Source: Flavobacteriales bacterium UBA2040
Lineage (GTDB): Bacteria; Bacteroidota; Bacteroidia; Flavobacteriales_D; Crocinitomicaceae
Direction: 5' to 3'
Length of the DNA stretch: 23,620 nucleotides
Assembly (NCBI GenBank): GCA_002332715.1
Contig: DDBE01000082.1
Span: 1-23,620, forward strand
Shown here: in pieces, positions 8,452 to 15,484 of the stretch
Layout of the letters: each line of letters begins with the position of its first letter
How positions within the stretch are numbered: position 1 is the stretch's first letter
Notes under the pieces: model-generated
Databases searched by the model: none
What the model was told of the DNA's origin: nothing
The model's input: only the letters and a program-made list of their open reading frames with translations
Position numbers and translations under genes: made by a program

Positions 8452-9177
8452 ATGAAAGCATTATTTAGTCTCTTTGCAGGAATATTTTTATCCTTCGGTG
8501 TACAAGCTCAAGCACCAGATTTCGATGATTTAAAAATCCTAAATGCCGATGCGGATTACGAGAAGTTAGTTCGTCAATGTGAAAAATACATGGACAAGGA
8601 CGACACAAAGAAGAACCCAACTGTTTATCTATGTATGACAAAAGCACTTTATGGTATCGAGATTTCAGGTAGTGATAATGAAAATTTTAAAAATGCATTC
8701 AAGGATGGCCTCGGTTATCTAGGTAAATGTTTCAAGTATGATGAAGACGGCACTGTTCAAGCAGAACATGAAGAATTTATCGACGAATTCAGTATGGCTT
8801 GTGTAGAACGTATTTTGAATGACATTAGCGTTGGTGATTACCGAAAAGCATACGGGTGGAATATTAAATACAAAAAAATTGCTCGTAATCCTGCAGGAAT
8901 GAACTTCATGGATGGAGCTTGTAAATACAGAAATTCGGATAAAAGTGGTGCAAACGCCGCATGGAAATTAGCAAACAATGAATTAGAGGACGTAACTTCC
9001 ATTGAAGATTGGGCCGTTGCTGATATCGCCCTTCTTAAACATGGTGTTATTCAAACTGCTGAGGCCATGATTTCAGGGAGACAATTGGAAAAAGCTCAGG
9101 AATTAATGAATAAAGTAGCTCCTTGGTTTGAAGATGATGATGATTTTCAAGCGCAGTACGACAAAATCGTGAACTAA
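8452..9177 (+). CDS. Secreted protein of unknown function
   Basis: A 241-residue protein with a clean Sec signal peptide: MKALFSLFAG, a hydrophobic core, and probable cleavage near VQAQ at residues 17-20. The mature part is acidic and mostly helical. It begins DYEKLVRQCEKYMDKDD, continues with YLCMTKALYG, and has a later segment in which AWKLANNELE follows a GACKYRNSDKSG stretch. The pattern of short helix pairs recalls tetratricopeptide-like repeats, but no canonical TPR consensus is visible. Cysteines at several spaced positions could form disulfides in the periplasm. It ends in a double stop (TAATAA) followed by a good hairpin terminator, so it is probably a single-gene unit with its own promoter in the 86-bp gap after mutB. 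I do not recognise the family and assign no function. Confidence 0.72.
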   Translation: MKALFSLFAGIFLSFGVQAQAPDFDDLKILNADADYEKLVRQCEKYMDKDDTKKNPTVYLCMTKALYGIEISGSDNENFKNAFKDGLGYLGKCFKYDEDGTVQAEHEEFIDEFSMACVERILNDISVGDYRKAYGWNIKYKKIARNPAGMNFMDGACKYRNSDKSGANAAWKLANNELEDVTSIEDWAVADIALLKHGVIQTAEAMISGRQLEKAQELMNKVAPWFEDDDDFQAQYDKIVN

Positions 9178-9199
9178 TAAAAAAGAATACAAAATATTT

Positions 9200-9233
9200 A
9201 AAGCCTATTGCAATCTTGTGATAGGCTTTTTTT
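9200..9233 (+). terminator. Rho-independent terminator of the secreted protein gene
   Basis: AAAGCCTAT (9200-9208) pairs perfectly with ATAGGCTTT (9221-9229) around a 12-base loop and is followed by a run of T ending at 9233. It lies 22 bp after the stop of the plus-strand gene. Its T run overlaps the stop of the convergent minus-strand gene at 9232-9234, so the two convergent genes are packed end to end. Confidence 0.85.
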
Positions 9234-9621
9234 ATAGTGAATCCGAAAACCGTTGGATAAGCATTTGATGAATTCTCTTTTTGTATTCTTTGCTATTCTC
9301 ATTGAAAATCTGCAATTCTTCAGAGGTAAGACAACCAAGTATAATTCCCAACAATATTCCTTTCAGCAAGGGCTGCTGGAGATAAATTCGAATTCTTTCA
9401 AAAAAAACAACTCGTTTATCCTTGTATTTCAGGACAGCATCAAAATTGGGTTGGGTTTGTATAAAATCCATCAAAAGATTGTGCTGAAGCTTAAGAATGG
9501 GTCTTAGCGTTTCATTTTGAAAGGTTTCAATCTCTGTTTTCGAACCTTCACTAATAATATATAATTCAGGACGTAGCTCTATTAATACTTTGTCTTCGCG
9601 ACACTCGTTGTATTCTACCAT
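9232..9621 (-). CDS. Small conserved Bacteroidota protein (129 residues)
   Basis: The product has a central block FQNETLRPILKLQHNLLMDF (residues about 34-53) and a C-terminal block with LLKGILLGIILGCLTSEELQ followed by IFNENSKEYKKRI. From memory, this pairing of 'FQN.TLRPI.KLQ..L' with 'LKG...G..T.EE...Y..N' marks a short conserved family in Flavobacteriales that automated annotation has sometimes called 'glyoxalase'. I see no glyoxalase metal ligands or fold features, so that name should not be carried over. It is predicted cytosolic and alpha-helical, with no signal peptide; the hydrophobic LLKGILLGIILG stretch is too short and internal to be a confident membrane anchor. It is convergent with the preceding secreted protein gene. 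Function unknown. Confidence 0.65.
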   Translation of the reverse strand: MVEYNECREDKVLIELRPELYIISEGSKTEIETFQNETLRPILKLQHNLLMDFIQTQPNFDAVLKYKDKRVVFFERIRIYLQQPLLKGILLGIILGCLTSEELQIFNENSKEYKKRIHQMLIQRFSDSL

Positions 9622-9964
9622 AATGAAAAAAAAGAAAAAAAACCCATGCAGTACAGTTTCCGGAAGCCTCAGAAAAAAGGTTTAGGATTGCCAGAAATCT
9701 TTGTAATCCGCTGAAAGAATTGCTTCTTTACCATTCACGATTTGCGGCCCGCCATTGAAATCTTGAGACTCTCCTTAATGTAAGATTTTAACCTCCAAAT
9801 TTTTAATCTACATGGGCGTTCGAATGAACGAACTGCGACATTCTGTCACTTATAGTGTGAAGTCGATGAGTAAATATCGGAAATTTTAGGTTAAAAAAAA
9901 GAATTGTTTATAAATAAAAAAAGGGAAGTTAACAACTTCCCTTTTTCAAAATCATGGGTTCAAT
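9622..9964. other. Gene-poor gap with a possible gene remnant
   Basis: No intact gene is visible. On the minus strand, 9682-9765 reads GESQDFNGGPQIVNGKEAIL then SADYKDFWQS and a stop, which looks coding in composition. Upstream in the same frame an in-frame TAA (9766-9768) is preceded by IKNLEVKILH and then TAG, suggesting a decayed C-terminal fragment, but the piece is too short to identify. Other structure: the inverted repeat GTTCG-N6-CGAAC (9818-9833), a small CACT/AGTG stem near 9847-9857, A-rich runs at 9622-9650 and a strong terminator at its right end. This stretch should also hold the promoter of the 129-residue protein gene. Confidence 0.35.
9914..9946 (-). terminator. Rho-independent terminator after the decayed coiled-coil gene
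   Basis: GGGAAGTT (9923-9930) and AACTTCCC (9934-9941) form a perfect 8-bp stem with a 3-base loop, extended by flanking A and T runs. Read on the minus strand it is followed by TTTTTTTATTTA, a good release tract, and lies about 20 bp after the stop of the decayed gene. A shorter T run on the plus side makes it potentially bidirectional. Its survival suggests the gene upstream decayed recently. Confidence 0.8.
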
Positions 9965-10458
9965 CTATAAAGCTTGAATCGCTTTTATTTTCGCCTTAAT
10001 TGCTTCTTGATCTGAGCTTTTATTTTTCAAAATATCTTCCTCTTTTTCAAGCTCAGTCCCCGTTTTATCTGCAGCTCCTTTTTGCTTTTGAATGTATAAT
10101 TCCGACTTATCAATTGATTCTACTGAACTGGCAATAGTTCGCTCATACTTCTCTGTACTCGGAGCACTTTACGCTTTTTTAGCTTCGGCTTTGGCAATCA
10201 ATTTTTGAGATTTCGCAATCGACTTCAAATACTTAGCCTTCATTTTGGCATTTTTTACTTGCTTGTCAGGATCAGTCGAAGTTGAAAGATCTGCAATTGC
10301 TTTTCTTTTGTGCTCAATGTTCTTATTTGCCTCGTCAATAATATTGTCTAACTCAAACTCGTTACTTCTTTCCCTTGAGACTCTACCACCTTTGTTTGCG
10401 TATCCAGTTCTTTTTGAAAGATGCCGACATAATACGACTTTGAATACTCTTTATATTA
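9965..10458 (-). pseudogene. Decayed Lys/Glu/Ala-rich coiled-coil gene
   Basis: Read from the minus strand, 10455 down to about 10370 gives KEYSKSYYVGIFQKELDTQT then KVVESQGKEV. A frameshift around 10350-10365 moves to the frame starting NEFELDNIIDEANKNIEHKR and running to AKAEAKKA. An in-frame TAA (10169-10171) interrupts it, after which the same frame continues SAPSTEKYERTIASSVESID through ELYIQKQKGAADKTG to KAKIKAIQAL and TAG at 9965-9967. Another TAA at 10456-10458 cuts the upstream side and no start codon is evident. The product would be a charged, helical, probably coiled-coil protein; the residue pattern stays protein-like throughout, so decay looks recent. It directly follows the LapA-like gene (stop at 10479) and keeps its own terminator. 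Either a pseudogene or a stretch with several sequence errors. No function is assigned. Confidence 0.7.
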
Positions 10459-10478
10459 CAGCTTTGAGTCTTAGCGAT

Positions 10479-10772
10479 TTATTGCTCTTTCTTCTCGTCA
10501 ACGGGAGATAACAGCTTTGATTTTAACTCGGTAATTTCTTTATTTTTAACCTTAAATTTTTTGTAATCGAAAATTGATGCTAATCCAAAACCAATCCCAA
10601 TACAGATCAGGATGAGTGCAGTACCAGGAATGTTAAAGCGGAAGAATACCAAACTAAAAGATACAGATTGCCAATTCTGAACGGCAAAAAGTAAGGCCAA
10701 AATTCCTACTAAAATTTTTAAAATCAATTTGGTTTTTTGACCCGTGCTTAATTCATTCCAATATTCTATCAT
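10479..10772 (-). CDS. LapA-like membrane protein
   Basis: A 97-residue protein with two transmembrane helices (about residues 17-36 and 46-67) and a short cytoplasmic helical tail (KEITELKSKLLSPVDEKKEQ). The first helix runs into AVQNWQSVSFSLVFFRFNIP, the typical 'F...N...V...F......P' core of the LapA domain (DUF1049), and the second reads ALILICIGIGFGLASI. In Escherichia coli LapA works with LapB to tune lipopolysaccharide synthesis through LpxC turnover. Whether this isolated Bacteroidota homolog has that role is unknown, and no LapB-like TPR gene is adjacent. It ends 21 bp before the decayed coiled-coil gene, with which it probably once shared a transcript. A near-consensus -7 element (TATATTTA on the minus strand) sits in the 78-bp gap upstream. 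Confidence 0.75.
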   Translation of the reverse strand: MIEYWNELSTGQKTKLILKILVGILALLFAVQNWQSVSFSLVFFRFNIPGTALILICIGIGFGLASIFDYKKFKVKNKEITELKSKLLSPVDEKKEQ

Positions 10773-10850
10773 AATCGTTCTCTACTTTGTACAGTAAATA
10801 TACGAATTTGAGGATTTGTTCAGTAAAATTCTATTGAATTTAGGAATTCC

Positions 10851-12011
10851 TTAACGTACTAACCATCGCAGTTCTTTTATCCTTTTTCCTTCTTCAGGAA
10901 AGCGAATAAAATAAGGGCCCGAATTTACTTCGGGTAAAACGAAGTAGCCATCGAAATCTGTTTTATCTCGTAGCACCTCATCCCCCGTGTGATTGTAGAT
11001 TACGATTTCGGAGTTCGGTTTGTAGTAAACCTTTCCTTTTTCGTCAGACGGATTCGGAAAAAGGATAGGGTAAAAATCAGGTTCCACCTCTAAAGAGAAT
11101 AAATTGCTTGTTCGGGTTAAATCGGCGTATAGTCCATTCACGAAATATATCGTTTTATCGAAACTGAACGTGGACATTCCTCTCCAGCCCTGAATTGGGG
11201 CACTTGCCGCTTCCGTCCAATTTCCTTCCAAACTCAACTTGAAGAAACTAGTTCGAAAAGTGTTCCCTTCTCCCCAGCCTCCACCCATAACTGCAGACAA
11301 ACCAACTCCTTGTGCACCGAGATAACTGATTTCGCCTGTAGGATAATCGGCAATTTGTGTCCACGTGTCAGTCTCCCAATGATATTCATAAAATGCTTTT
11401 GAAAATGTAAGCGGATTTACGTTCAAACCACTTCCAGCGAAACAATGATTCCCCATACTTACCCCAACAACTTCACGCATTCTTCCGGCTGGATAATCAG
11501 ACATTCGGGCCCAATCATCTTCATTGGGGTCATATTTCCAGCAATCTGCAACACTTGAATCGGGCACAGCTCCTGCACCAACATAACCAAATCCATTTGC
11601 CGTGAATTGAAAGAAAGTCCAACGGGCAGCTCCTTCAAAATCATTCAGTTGCAACCAAGAGTCAGTAGTTGGGTTATATTGCCAAACATCTTTTAAAGCT
11701 TGACTGGTGGAGGAGTAACCGCACATAAGGTATCCTAAATTATCCAAAACAAAACTTCCTGCATATTGTCGAGCCTGACCTGGAAATAGCGCTTTTTCAG
11801 TCCAAGAATTAGATTGTGGATCATAACACCAAAGCCGATTGCTTTCCGCAAAAACATCTTGATTTCCGGTTACGACATATCCTTTGCCACAAATTGAAAA
11901 AGCCACTCCATCATCGCGACCTAGGGAAGGCACATCTGCACGCTGTTCCCAACTTTGTCCATTGCCAAAGTGGGTAATAAAAAGTAGAAAGAACAGTAAG
12001 CAAGTTCTCAT
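10851..12011 (-). CDS. Secreted kelch-repeat protein with T9SS sorting domain
   Basis: A 386-residue protein with a Sec signal peptide (1 to about 19, ending FGNGQ), then kelch-type beta-propeller repeats. Repeat cores are visible at WCYDPQSNSWTEKALFP (61-77), VWQYNPTTDSWLQLNDF (109-125), CWKYDPNEDDWARMSDYP (157-174) and FYEYHWETDTWTQIADYP (207-224), with 'GKGYVVTG'-like glycine strands between. Residues about 315-386 form a Por/T9SS C-terminal sorting domain: LFPNPSDEKG, then IVIYNHTGDEV, GYFVLPEVNSGPYFIRF and a basic end. It should be exported by Sec, carried across the outer membrane by the type IX system, and released or held at the surface. The ligand is unknown; kelch propellers usually bind proteins or glycans. 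The MscS gene ends 37 bp upstream on the same strand, so co-transcription is possible. Confidence 0.87.
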   Translation of the reverse strand: MRTCLLFFLLFITHFGNGQSWEQRADVPSLGRDDGVAFSICGKGYVVTGNQDVFAESNRLWCYDPQSNSWTEKALFPGQARQYAGSFVLDNLGYLMCGYSSTSQALKDVWQYNPTTDSWLQLNDFEGAARWTFFQFTANGFGYVGAGAVPDSSVADCWKYDPNEDDWARMSDYPAGRMREVVGVSMGNHCFAGSGLNVNPLTFSKAFYEYHWETDTWTQIADYPTGEISYLGAQGVGLSAVMGGGWGEGNTFRTSFFKLSLEGNWTEAASAPIQGWRGMSTFSFDKTIYFVNGLYADLTRTSNLFSLEVEPDFYPILFPNPSDEKGKVYYKPNSEIVIYNHTGDEVLRDKTDFDGYFVLPEVNSGPYFIRFPEEGKRIKELRWLVR

Positions 12012-12048
12012 GTACAGTAGAACGTTAAAATGAGAATAATCGTGTATT

Positions 12049-12903
12049 CTAGTCTTCTTTCTTTGAAATAATATGAATATCTCTTTGTGGGAATGGAATT
12101 GCGATACCTTCTTCTTTTAATCGTCGGTGAATAGTCCTGCGCATATCCGACTTTAGATTTTCAACAGTAAAAACATCCTGAGTCCAAAAGAACAATTGAA
12201 AATCAAGGGAGGAGTCACCAAAGTGTTTAAATCGAACGAAAGGTTCGGGTGTTTTTTCAATAAATTTATGCTCAATCATCACTGTCTGCAGGACTTCGAT
12301 TACCTTTTCAACATCCGATCCATAAGCAACACCAATATCTACCATAAATCTTATACCGTCTGCGTTGTGGCTCCAATTAATTACACGTTCAGAAACAAAT
12401 TTACTATTGGGAATGATGACCACCACGTTGTCTCGAGTCACTATTTCGGAACTTCTAAGATTTATTTCAGTGACTTTGCCAATTAGACCGTCGTCCGATT
12501 CAACAACATCGCCAATTTTTATCGTCCCTTCAAAAAGTAGGAATAGACCAGAAATAAGATCCGCGAAAATAGTTTGTAAACCAAAACCTATTCCGACCAA
12601 TAAGGCTGCAGAGGCTCCGAGTAGGATTGTGACACCAATACCGAGTGCTTCTATCATCAGTGCGATAGAGATTACCCAGATAAAATATTTAGCCAATAAA
12701 TATATAGAATGGCGTCTCTTTTTATCAATGTGACTCAAAAGAAGTCTTGGTCGTTCAACCAACCTACGGATGACTGCCAAAAGAACCAAGGTGCCAATAA
12801 GAATAGCAACCGTTAAAAAGACATTCCAAACTTGTATCACGTATGGGTTTTTAGGATTCCCTACACTCAATAATTCGTAATTCATAAATTCATTCCACAC
12901 CAT
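12049..12903 (-). CDS. Small-conductance mechanosensitive channel, MscS family
   Basis: An inner-membrane channel that opens under membrane tension and releases solutes on osmotic downshock. Taking ATG 12903 as start gives 284 residues; an upstream in-frame ATG at 13017 would run through the elongation factor P promoter and into its first codons, and the extra 38 residues look unlike the family. ATG 12885 is another option. There are three transmembrane helices at about 25-47, 66-87 and 90-125. The last is the Gly/Ala-rich pore helix (LLGASAALLVGIGFGLQTIF) leading into SGLFLLFEGTIKIGD. The beta domain (about 127-177) has the family signature VESDDGLIGKVTEINLRSSE and VVIIPNSKFVSERVINWS. A C-terminal alpha/beta domain ends in FPQRDIHI. 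Length matches compact MscS (286 in E. coli). Confidence 0.9.
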   Translation of the reverse strand: MVWNEFMNYELLSVGNPKNPYVIQVWNVFLTVAILIGTLVLLAVIRRLVERPRLLLSHIDKKRRHSIYLLAKYFIWVISIALMIEALGIGVTILLGASAALLVGIGFGLQTIFADLISGLFLLFEGTIKIGDVVESDDGLIGKVTEINLRSSEIVTRDNVVVIIPNSKFVSERVINWSHNADGIRFMVDIGVAYGSDVEKVIEVLQTVMIEHKFIEKTPEPFVRFKHFGDSSLDFQLFFWTQDVFTVENLKSDMRRTIHRRLKEEGIAIPFPQRDIHIISKKED

Positions 12904-12977
12904 GAGACAAATTTGCACATTTTGAAGCGAATTATGATGAATAGTTAAAGCCTTTCTCTCTTTTCGGATTAATTCTC

Positions 12978-12985
12978 TAAATTTG
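12978..12985 (+). promoter_or_regulatory. Candidate -7 element for elongation factor P (TAAATTTG)
   Basis: TAAATTTG is an exact match to the Bacteroidota TAnnTTTG element and ends 19 bp before the ATG at 13005, giving a leader of about 13 bases. No convincing -33 element is seen. Its presence in the region covered by the longest MscS reading supports the shorter MscS start. Confidence 0.5.
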
Positions 12986-13004
12986 TTGGACTTAAAAAAC
13001 AGAA

Positions 13005-13571
13005 ATGGCAAATACATCAGATATAAAAAATGGACTTTGTATCAATTTCAATGGGAAATTGTGTCAAATCACCGAATTTCAGCACGTAAAACCAGGTAAA
13101 GGTCCTGCTTTTGTGCGTACGAAAATGAAAGTTATTGAAACAGGAAAAGTGTTGGACAATACTTTTTCTGCAGGTCATAAAATTGAAATTGTTCGAATCG
13201 AAAATCGTGACTATCAGTATCTTTATGAGGAACCCGATTATTTCATTTTCATGAATAAGGAAACTTACGAACAAGTAAGTATTCCAAAACCGATGGTTGA
13301 GAAACCAGACTTTCTACAAGAAGGAATGATGTGTAATATTCTTTTCCATGCGGAAGAGGAAATGCCTTTGGTTATTGATCTTCCTATGCACATTGAATCT
13401 GAAGTGACTTACACAGAACCAGGAATTAAAGGTGATACTGCTACAAACACTATGAAACCAGCGACGATTGCAACTGGAGCTGAAATTAGAGTTCCTTTGT
13501 TTATCGATACAGGTGAAAAAATTAAAGTGGACACGCGAACGGGTGTTTACGTTGAGCGAATTAAGGATTAA
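13005..13571 (+). CDS. efp: Translation elongation factor P
   Basis: A 188-residue protein of the exact family length. EF-P binds ribosomes stalled on consecutive prolines, between the P and E sites, and promotes peptide bond formation. The three-domain layout is clear: an N-terminal KOW-like domain with the tip loop HVKPGKGPAFVRTK, where Lys32 is the residue modified in species that have a modification system; a middle OB domain containing DYQYLYEEPDYFIFMNKETY and EQV; and a C-terminal OB domain with the family signature around GDTATNTMKPATIATGAEIR, VPLFI and GEKIKVDTRTGVYVERIKD. No lysyl- or rhamnosyl-modification gene is adjacent. It is a single-gene unit with its own -7 element and a strong hairpin terminator shared with the convergent lipoprotein gene. 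Confidence 0.97.
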   Translation: MANTSDIKNGLCINFNGKLCQITEFQHVKPGKGPAFVRTKMKVIETGKVLDNTFSAGHKIEIVRIENRDYQYLYEEPDYFIFMNKETYEQVSIPKPMVEKPDFLQEGMMCNILFHAEEEMPLVIDLPMHIESEVTYTEPGIKGDTATNTMKPATIATGAEIRVPLFIDTGEKIKVDTRTGVYVERIKD

Positions 13572-13581
13572 AAATAAGGAT

Positions 13582-13618
13582 TTAAAAAAGGTGTTTCTTA
13601 AATGAAACACCTTTTTCT
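13582..13618. terminator. Bidirectional hairpin terminator between efp and the lipoprotein gene
   Basis: AAAAAAGGTGTTTC (13584-13597) pairs with GAAACACCTTTTTC (13604-13617) around a 6-base loop. The plus strand ends in CTTTTTC and the minus strand in CCTTTTTTAAA, so it can serve both convergent genes. The last codons and the stop of the minus-strand lipoprotein gene (KKHLF, stop at 13582-13584) are encoded inside the stem. Confidence 0.85.
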
Positions 13619-14046
13619 TGTTGATAGAAATCGTGGATCCCGTTTTGAATTGCACCATATAACTTTTGTTTATTATCTGTATATACTGGAAAAACTTCCA
13701 TTGATTCTTTTTTCAAGATTCGCCAAGTTTTAAACTGTAAATCTTCAATACTAGCAGTGCTTTCTATAAAATCTTGTTTCGTTTCAGTAATTCCTTGTTC
13801 ATCGTGATAAAACTCGAAGTCCTTAGCCGTCAAAGCAGCAATTTGTGAAGTGTCGATTTTATTGAACCCAATTTAAAAAGGCAGGCTGTGTTTTTCAAAA
13901 AATATGTTGTACAACTCCTTATTTTTAGCAAGTTCAGAGTTGTTTTCATCATCTAATCCCTTTGCCTTGTTAGTAGCATCTTGTTATGGATTGCTGGAAC
14001 ACGCCAACAATACCAGAACTAAAAAAAGGGAATGAAGTTTTATCAT
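13582..14046 (-). pseudogene. Lipoprotein gene with two in-frame TAA codons
   Basis: ATG at 14046 opens MIKLHSLFLVLVLLACSSNP, a textbook lipoprotein signal with lipobox LLAC at Cys16. Codon 21 is TAA (13984-13986), after which the same frame continues QDATNKAKGLDDENNSELAK to HSLPF. Codon 58 is TAA (13873-13875), then IGFNKIDTSQIAALTAKDFE runs uninterrupted to the natural stop at 13582. The full frame is 154 codons with no frameshift, and the residue pattern is protein-like on both sides of each stop. As it stands, only 20 residues would be made from the proper start. The start lies 9 bp after the rimO stop, so it was probably the last gene of that operon. I do not recognise the mature domain. 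Either a recent pseudogene or base errors; the last 83 codons alone would lack any export signal. Confidence 0.75.
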
Positions 14047-14055
14047 TTTCAACGA

Positions 14056-15372
14056 TCAATCAACTACAATACCATACAAATCGTAATGGTCGGCTGATGT
14101 AATTTCAACCATTGCGAAATCACCTAAACGAAGGAAAGTATCGCCTTCTTTTTTCACTAGAACTTCGTTGTCGACTTCTGGTGAATCAAATTCTGTTCGT
14201 CCAATGAAATAATCACCTTCTGCTCTATCGAAAAGTACTTTGAACGTTTTACCGATTTTTTCTTGATTCAAAGAATAGCTTATGTCAGACTGAAGCTCCA
14301 TTATTTTATCGGCTCTTTCTTTCTTGGTTTTTTCAGGGACATCATCCTCGAAATCGTAAGCATGTGTGTTCTCTTCATGCGAATAGGTAAAAATCCCTAA
14401 ACGCTCGAAGCTCATCTTTTCTACGAATTCATACATTTCTTGAAAATCTTCCTCTGTTTCACCTGGGTAACCTGCAATCAACGTCGTTCGCATAGCAATT
14501 CCGGGAACTGCCGCTCTGATATCATTGACCAATTCTTCGGTTTTTTCTCTCGTAATTCCTCTTCGCATGGCTTTCAACATACTCGTTGATCCATGTTGAA
14601 GTGGCATGTCCAAATAATTACAAATATTCGGTTTACGCTTCATCACCTTCAAAACATCCATTGGGAAGCCAGACGGGAATGCGTAATGCAATTTTATCCA
14701 TTCGATTCCTTCTACGTCAGACAATGCTTCTAGTAAATCCGCTAATGCTCTTTTCTTGTAAATATCTAAACCGTAATACGTTAAATCTTGAGCAATCAAC
14801 ATCAGTTCTTTCACGCCTTTTGTAGCCAAACTTTTCGCTTGCGTCACCAAATCTTCTATCGGAGTAGAAACGTGTTTTCCTCGCATTAAAGGTATTGCAC
14901 AAAAGGAACACGGACGATCGCAACCTTCAGCAATTTTGAAGTATGCAAAGTGATTTGGTGTAGTCAACAATCGCTCACCAACCAATTCATGTTTATAATC
15001 AGCCTTCAATGTTTTTAATAAACGTGGAAGTTCACGAGTTCCAAAATAGGCATCCACTTCAGGGATTTCCTTTTCCAAATCGTCCTTATATCGTTGTGAT
15101 AAACAACCCGTCACATAAACCTTGTCCACAAAGCCAGCAGCTTTTGCATTGGCATATTGAACAATGGTATTGATCGATTCTTCTTTCGCATTATCGATAA
15201 AACCACATGTATTTATAATCACTATTTCGGAGTCATCGCTAGTCGATTCATGTTCAACTTCGAAATTGTTCGCATGCAATTGTGCCATCATGACTTCTGA
15301 ATCAAAAATATTTTTCGAACAGCCCAAAGTGACAACATTGACCTTATTTTTCTTTAACGTTTTGGTCTTCAT
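14056..15372 (-). CDS. rimO: Ribosomal protein S12 methylthiotransferase RimO
   Basis: A radical-SAM enzyme that adds a methylthio group to the conserved Asp near position 89 of ribosomal protein S12. From ATG 15372 it has 438 residues, the usual RimO length; the frame stays open 58 codons further upstream, but that extension is low-complexity and unlike the family. The N-terminal UPF0004 domain has cysteines for one [4Fe-4S] cluster at Cys18 (VVTLGCSKN), Cys56 (INTCGFI) and Cys90 (VTGC). The radical-SAM triad is Cys151, Cys155 and Cys158 in EGCDRPCSFCAIPLMRG. A C-terminal TRAM domain (about 373-438) ends LGDFAMVEITSADHYDLYGI. GCSKN with the RimO-type PLQHGSTSMLKAM block points to RimO rather than MiaB. 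It is downstream of the 178-residue gene and followed 9 bp later by the broken lipoprotein gene. Confidence 0.95.
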   Translation of the reverse strand: MKTKTLKKNKVNVVTLGCSKNIFDSEVMMAQLHANNFEVEHESTSDDSEIVIINTCGFIDNAKEESINTIVQYANAKAAGFVDKVYVTGCLSQRYKDDLEKEIPEVDAYFGTRELPRLLKTLKADYKHELVGERLLTTPNHFAYFKIAEGCDRPCSFCAIPLMRGKHVSTPIEDLVTQAKSLATKGVKELMLIAQDLTYYGLDIYKKRALADLLEALSDVEGIEWIKLHYAFPSGFPMDVLKVMKRKPNICNYLDMPLQHGSTSMLKAMRRGITREKTEELVNDIRAAVPGIAMRTTLIAGYPGETEEDFQEMYEFVEKMSFERLGIFTYSHEENTHAYDFEDDVPEKTKKERADKIMELQSDISYSLNQEKIGKTFKVLFDRAEGDYFIGRTEFDSPEVDNEVLVKKEGDTFLRLGDFAMVEITSADHYDLYGIVVD

Positions 15373-15384
15373 TCCGCAAAAGTA

Positions 15385-15484
15385 GTGAAATAGAAGGGAA
15401 GAAAATCGAAACAAGAAATAAGAAGTCAGAAATGAGAAGGAAGAAGTGTGAATACGTTTGAAGATTTTGACACTTCTGATTTTT
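15385..15484. repeat. Purine-rich GAAG-type degenerate repeats with a weak hairpin
   Basis: The 112-bp gap between rimO and the upstream gene is nearly all A/G on the plus strand, with recurring units such as AAGAAGTCAGAAATGAGAAG (15420-15439) and GAAGAAGTGTG. AGAAGTGT (15442-15449) and ACACTTCT (15470-15477) can form an 8-bp stem with a 20-base loop. The T run beside it lies on the plus side, where no gene needs ending, so I do not call it a terminator. The repeat pushes the rimO frame open upstream and explains the spurious long N-terminus. Confidence 0.4.

Noticed and set aside
9817..9860. Mobile-element end or attachment site from the small inverted repeats
   Set aside because: The stems are 4-5 bp, there is no transposase or integrase gene and no flanking direct repeat.
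10826..10841. AAATTC/GAATTT hairpin after the kelch gene as a terminator
   Set aside because: Only a 6-bp AT-rich stem and no T tract on the minus strand.
12365..12733. A 122-codon plus-strand frame opposite MscS
   Set aside because: Antisense to conserved MscS blocks, with no promoter or start context of its own.
12904..13017. The upstream ATG for MscS at 13017
   Set aside because: It overlaps the efp start codon and its -7 element, and the extra residues do not match MscS N-termini; ATG 12903 or 12885 gives the normal length.
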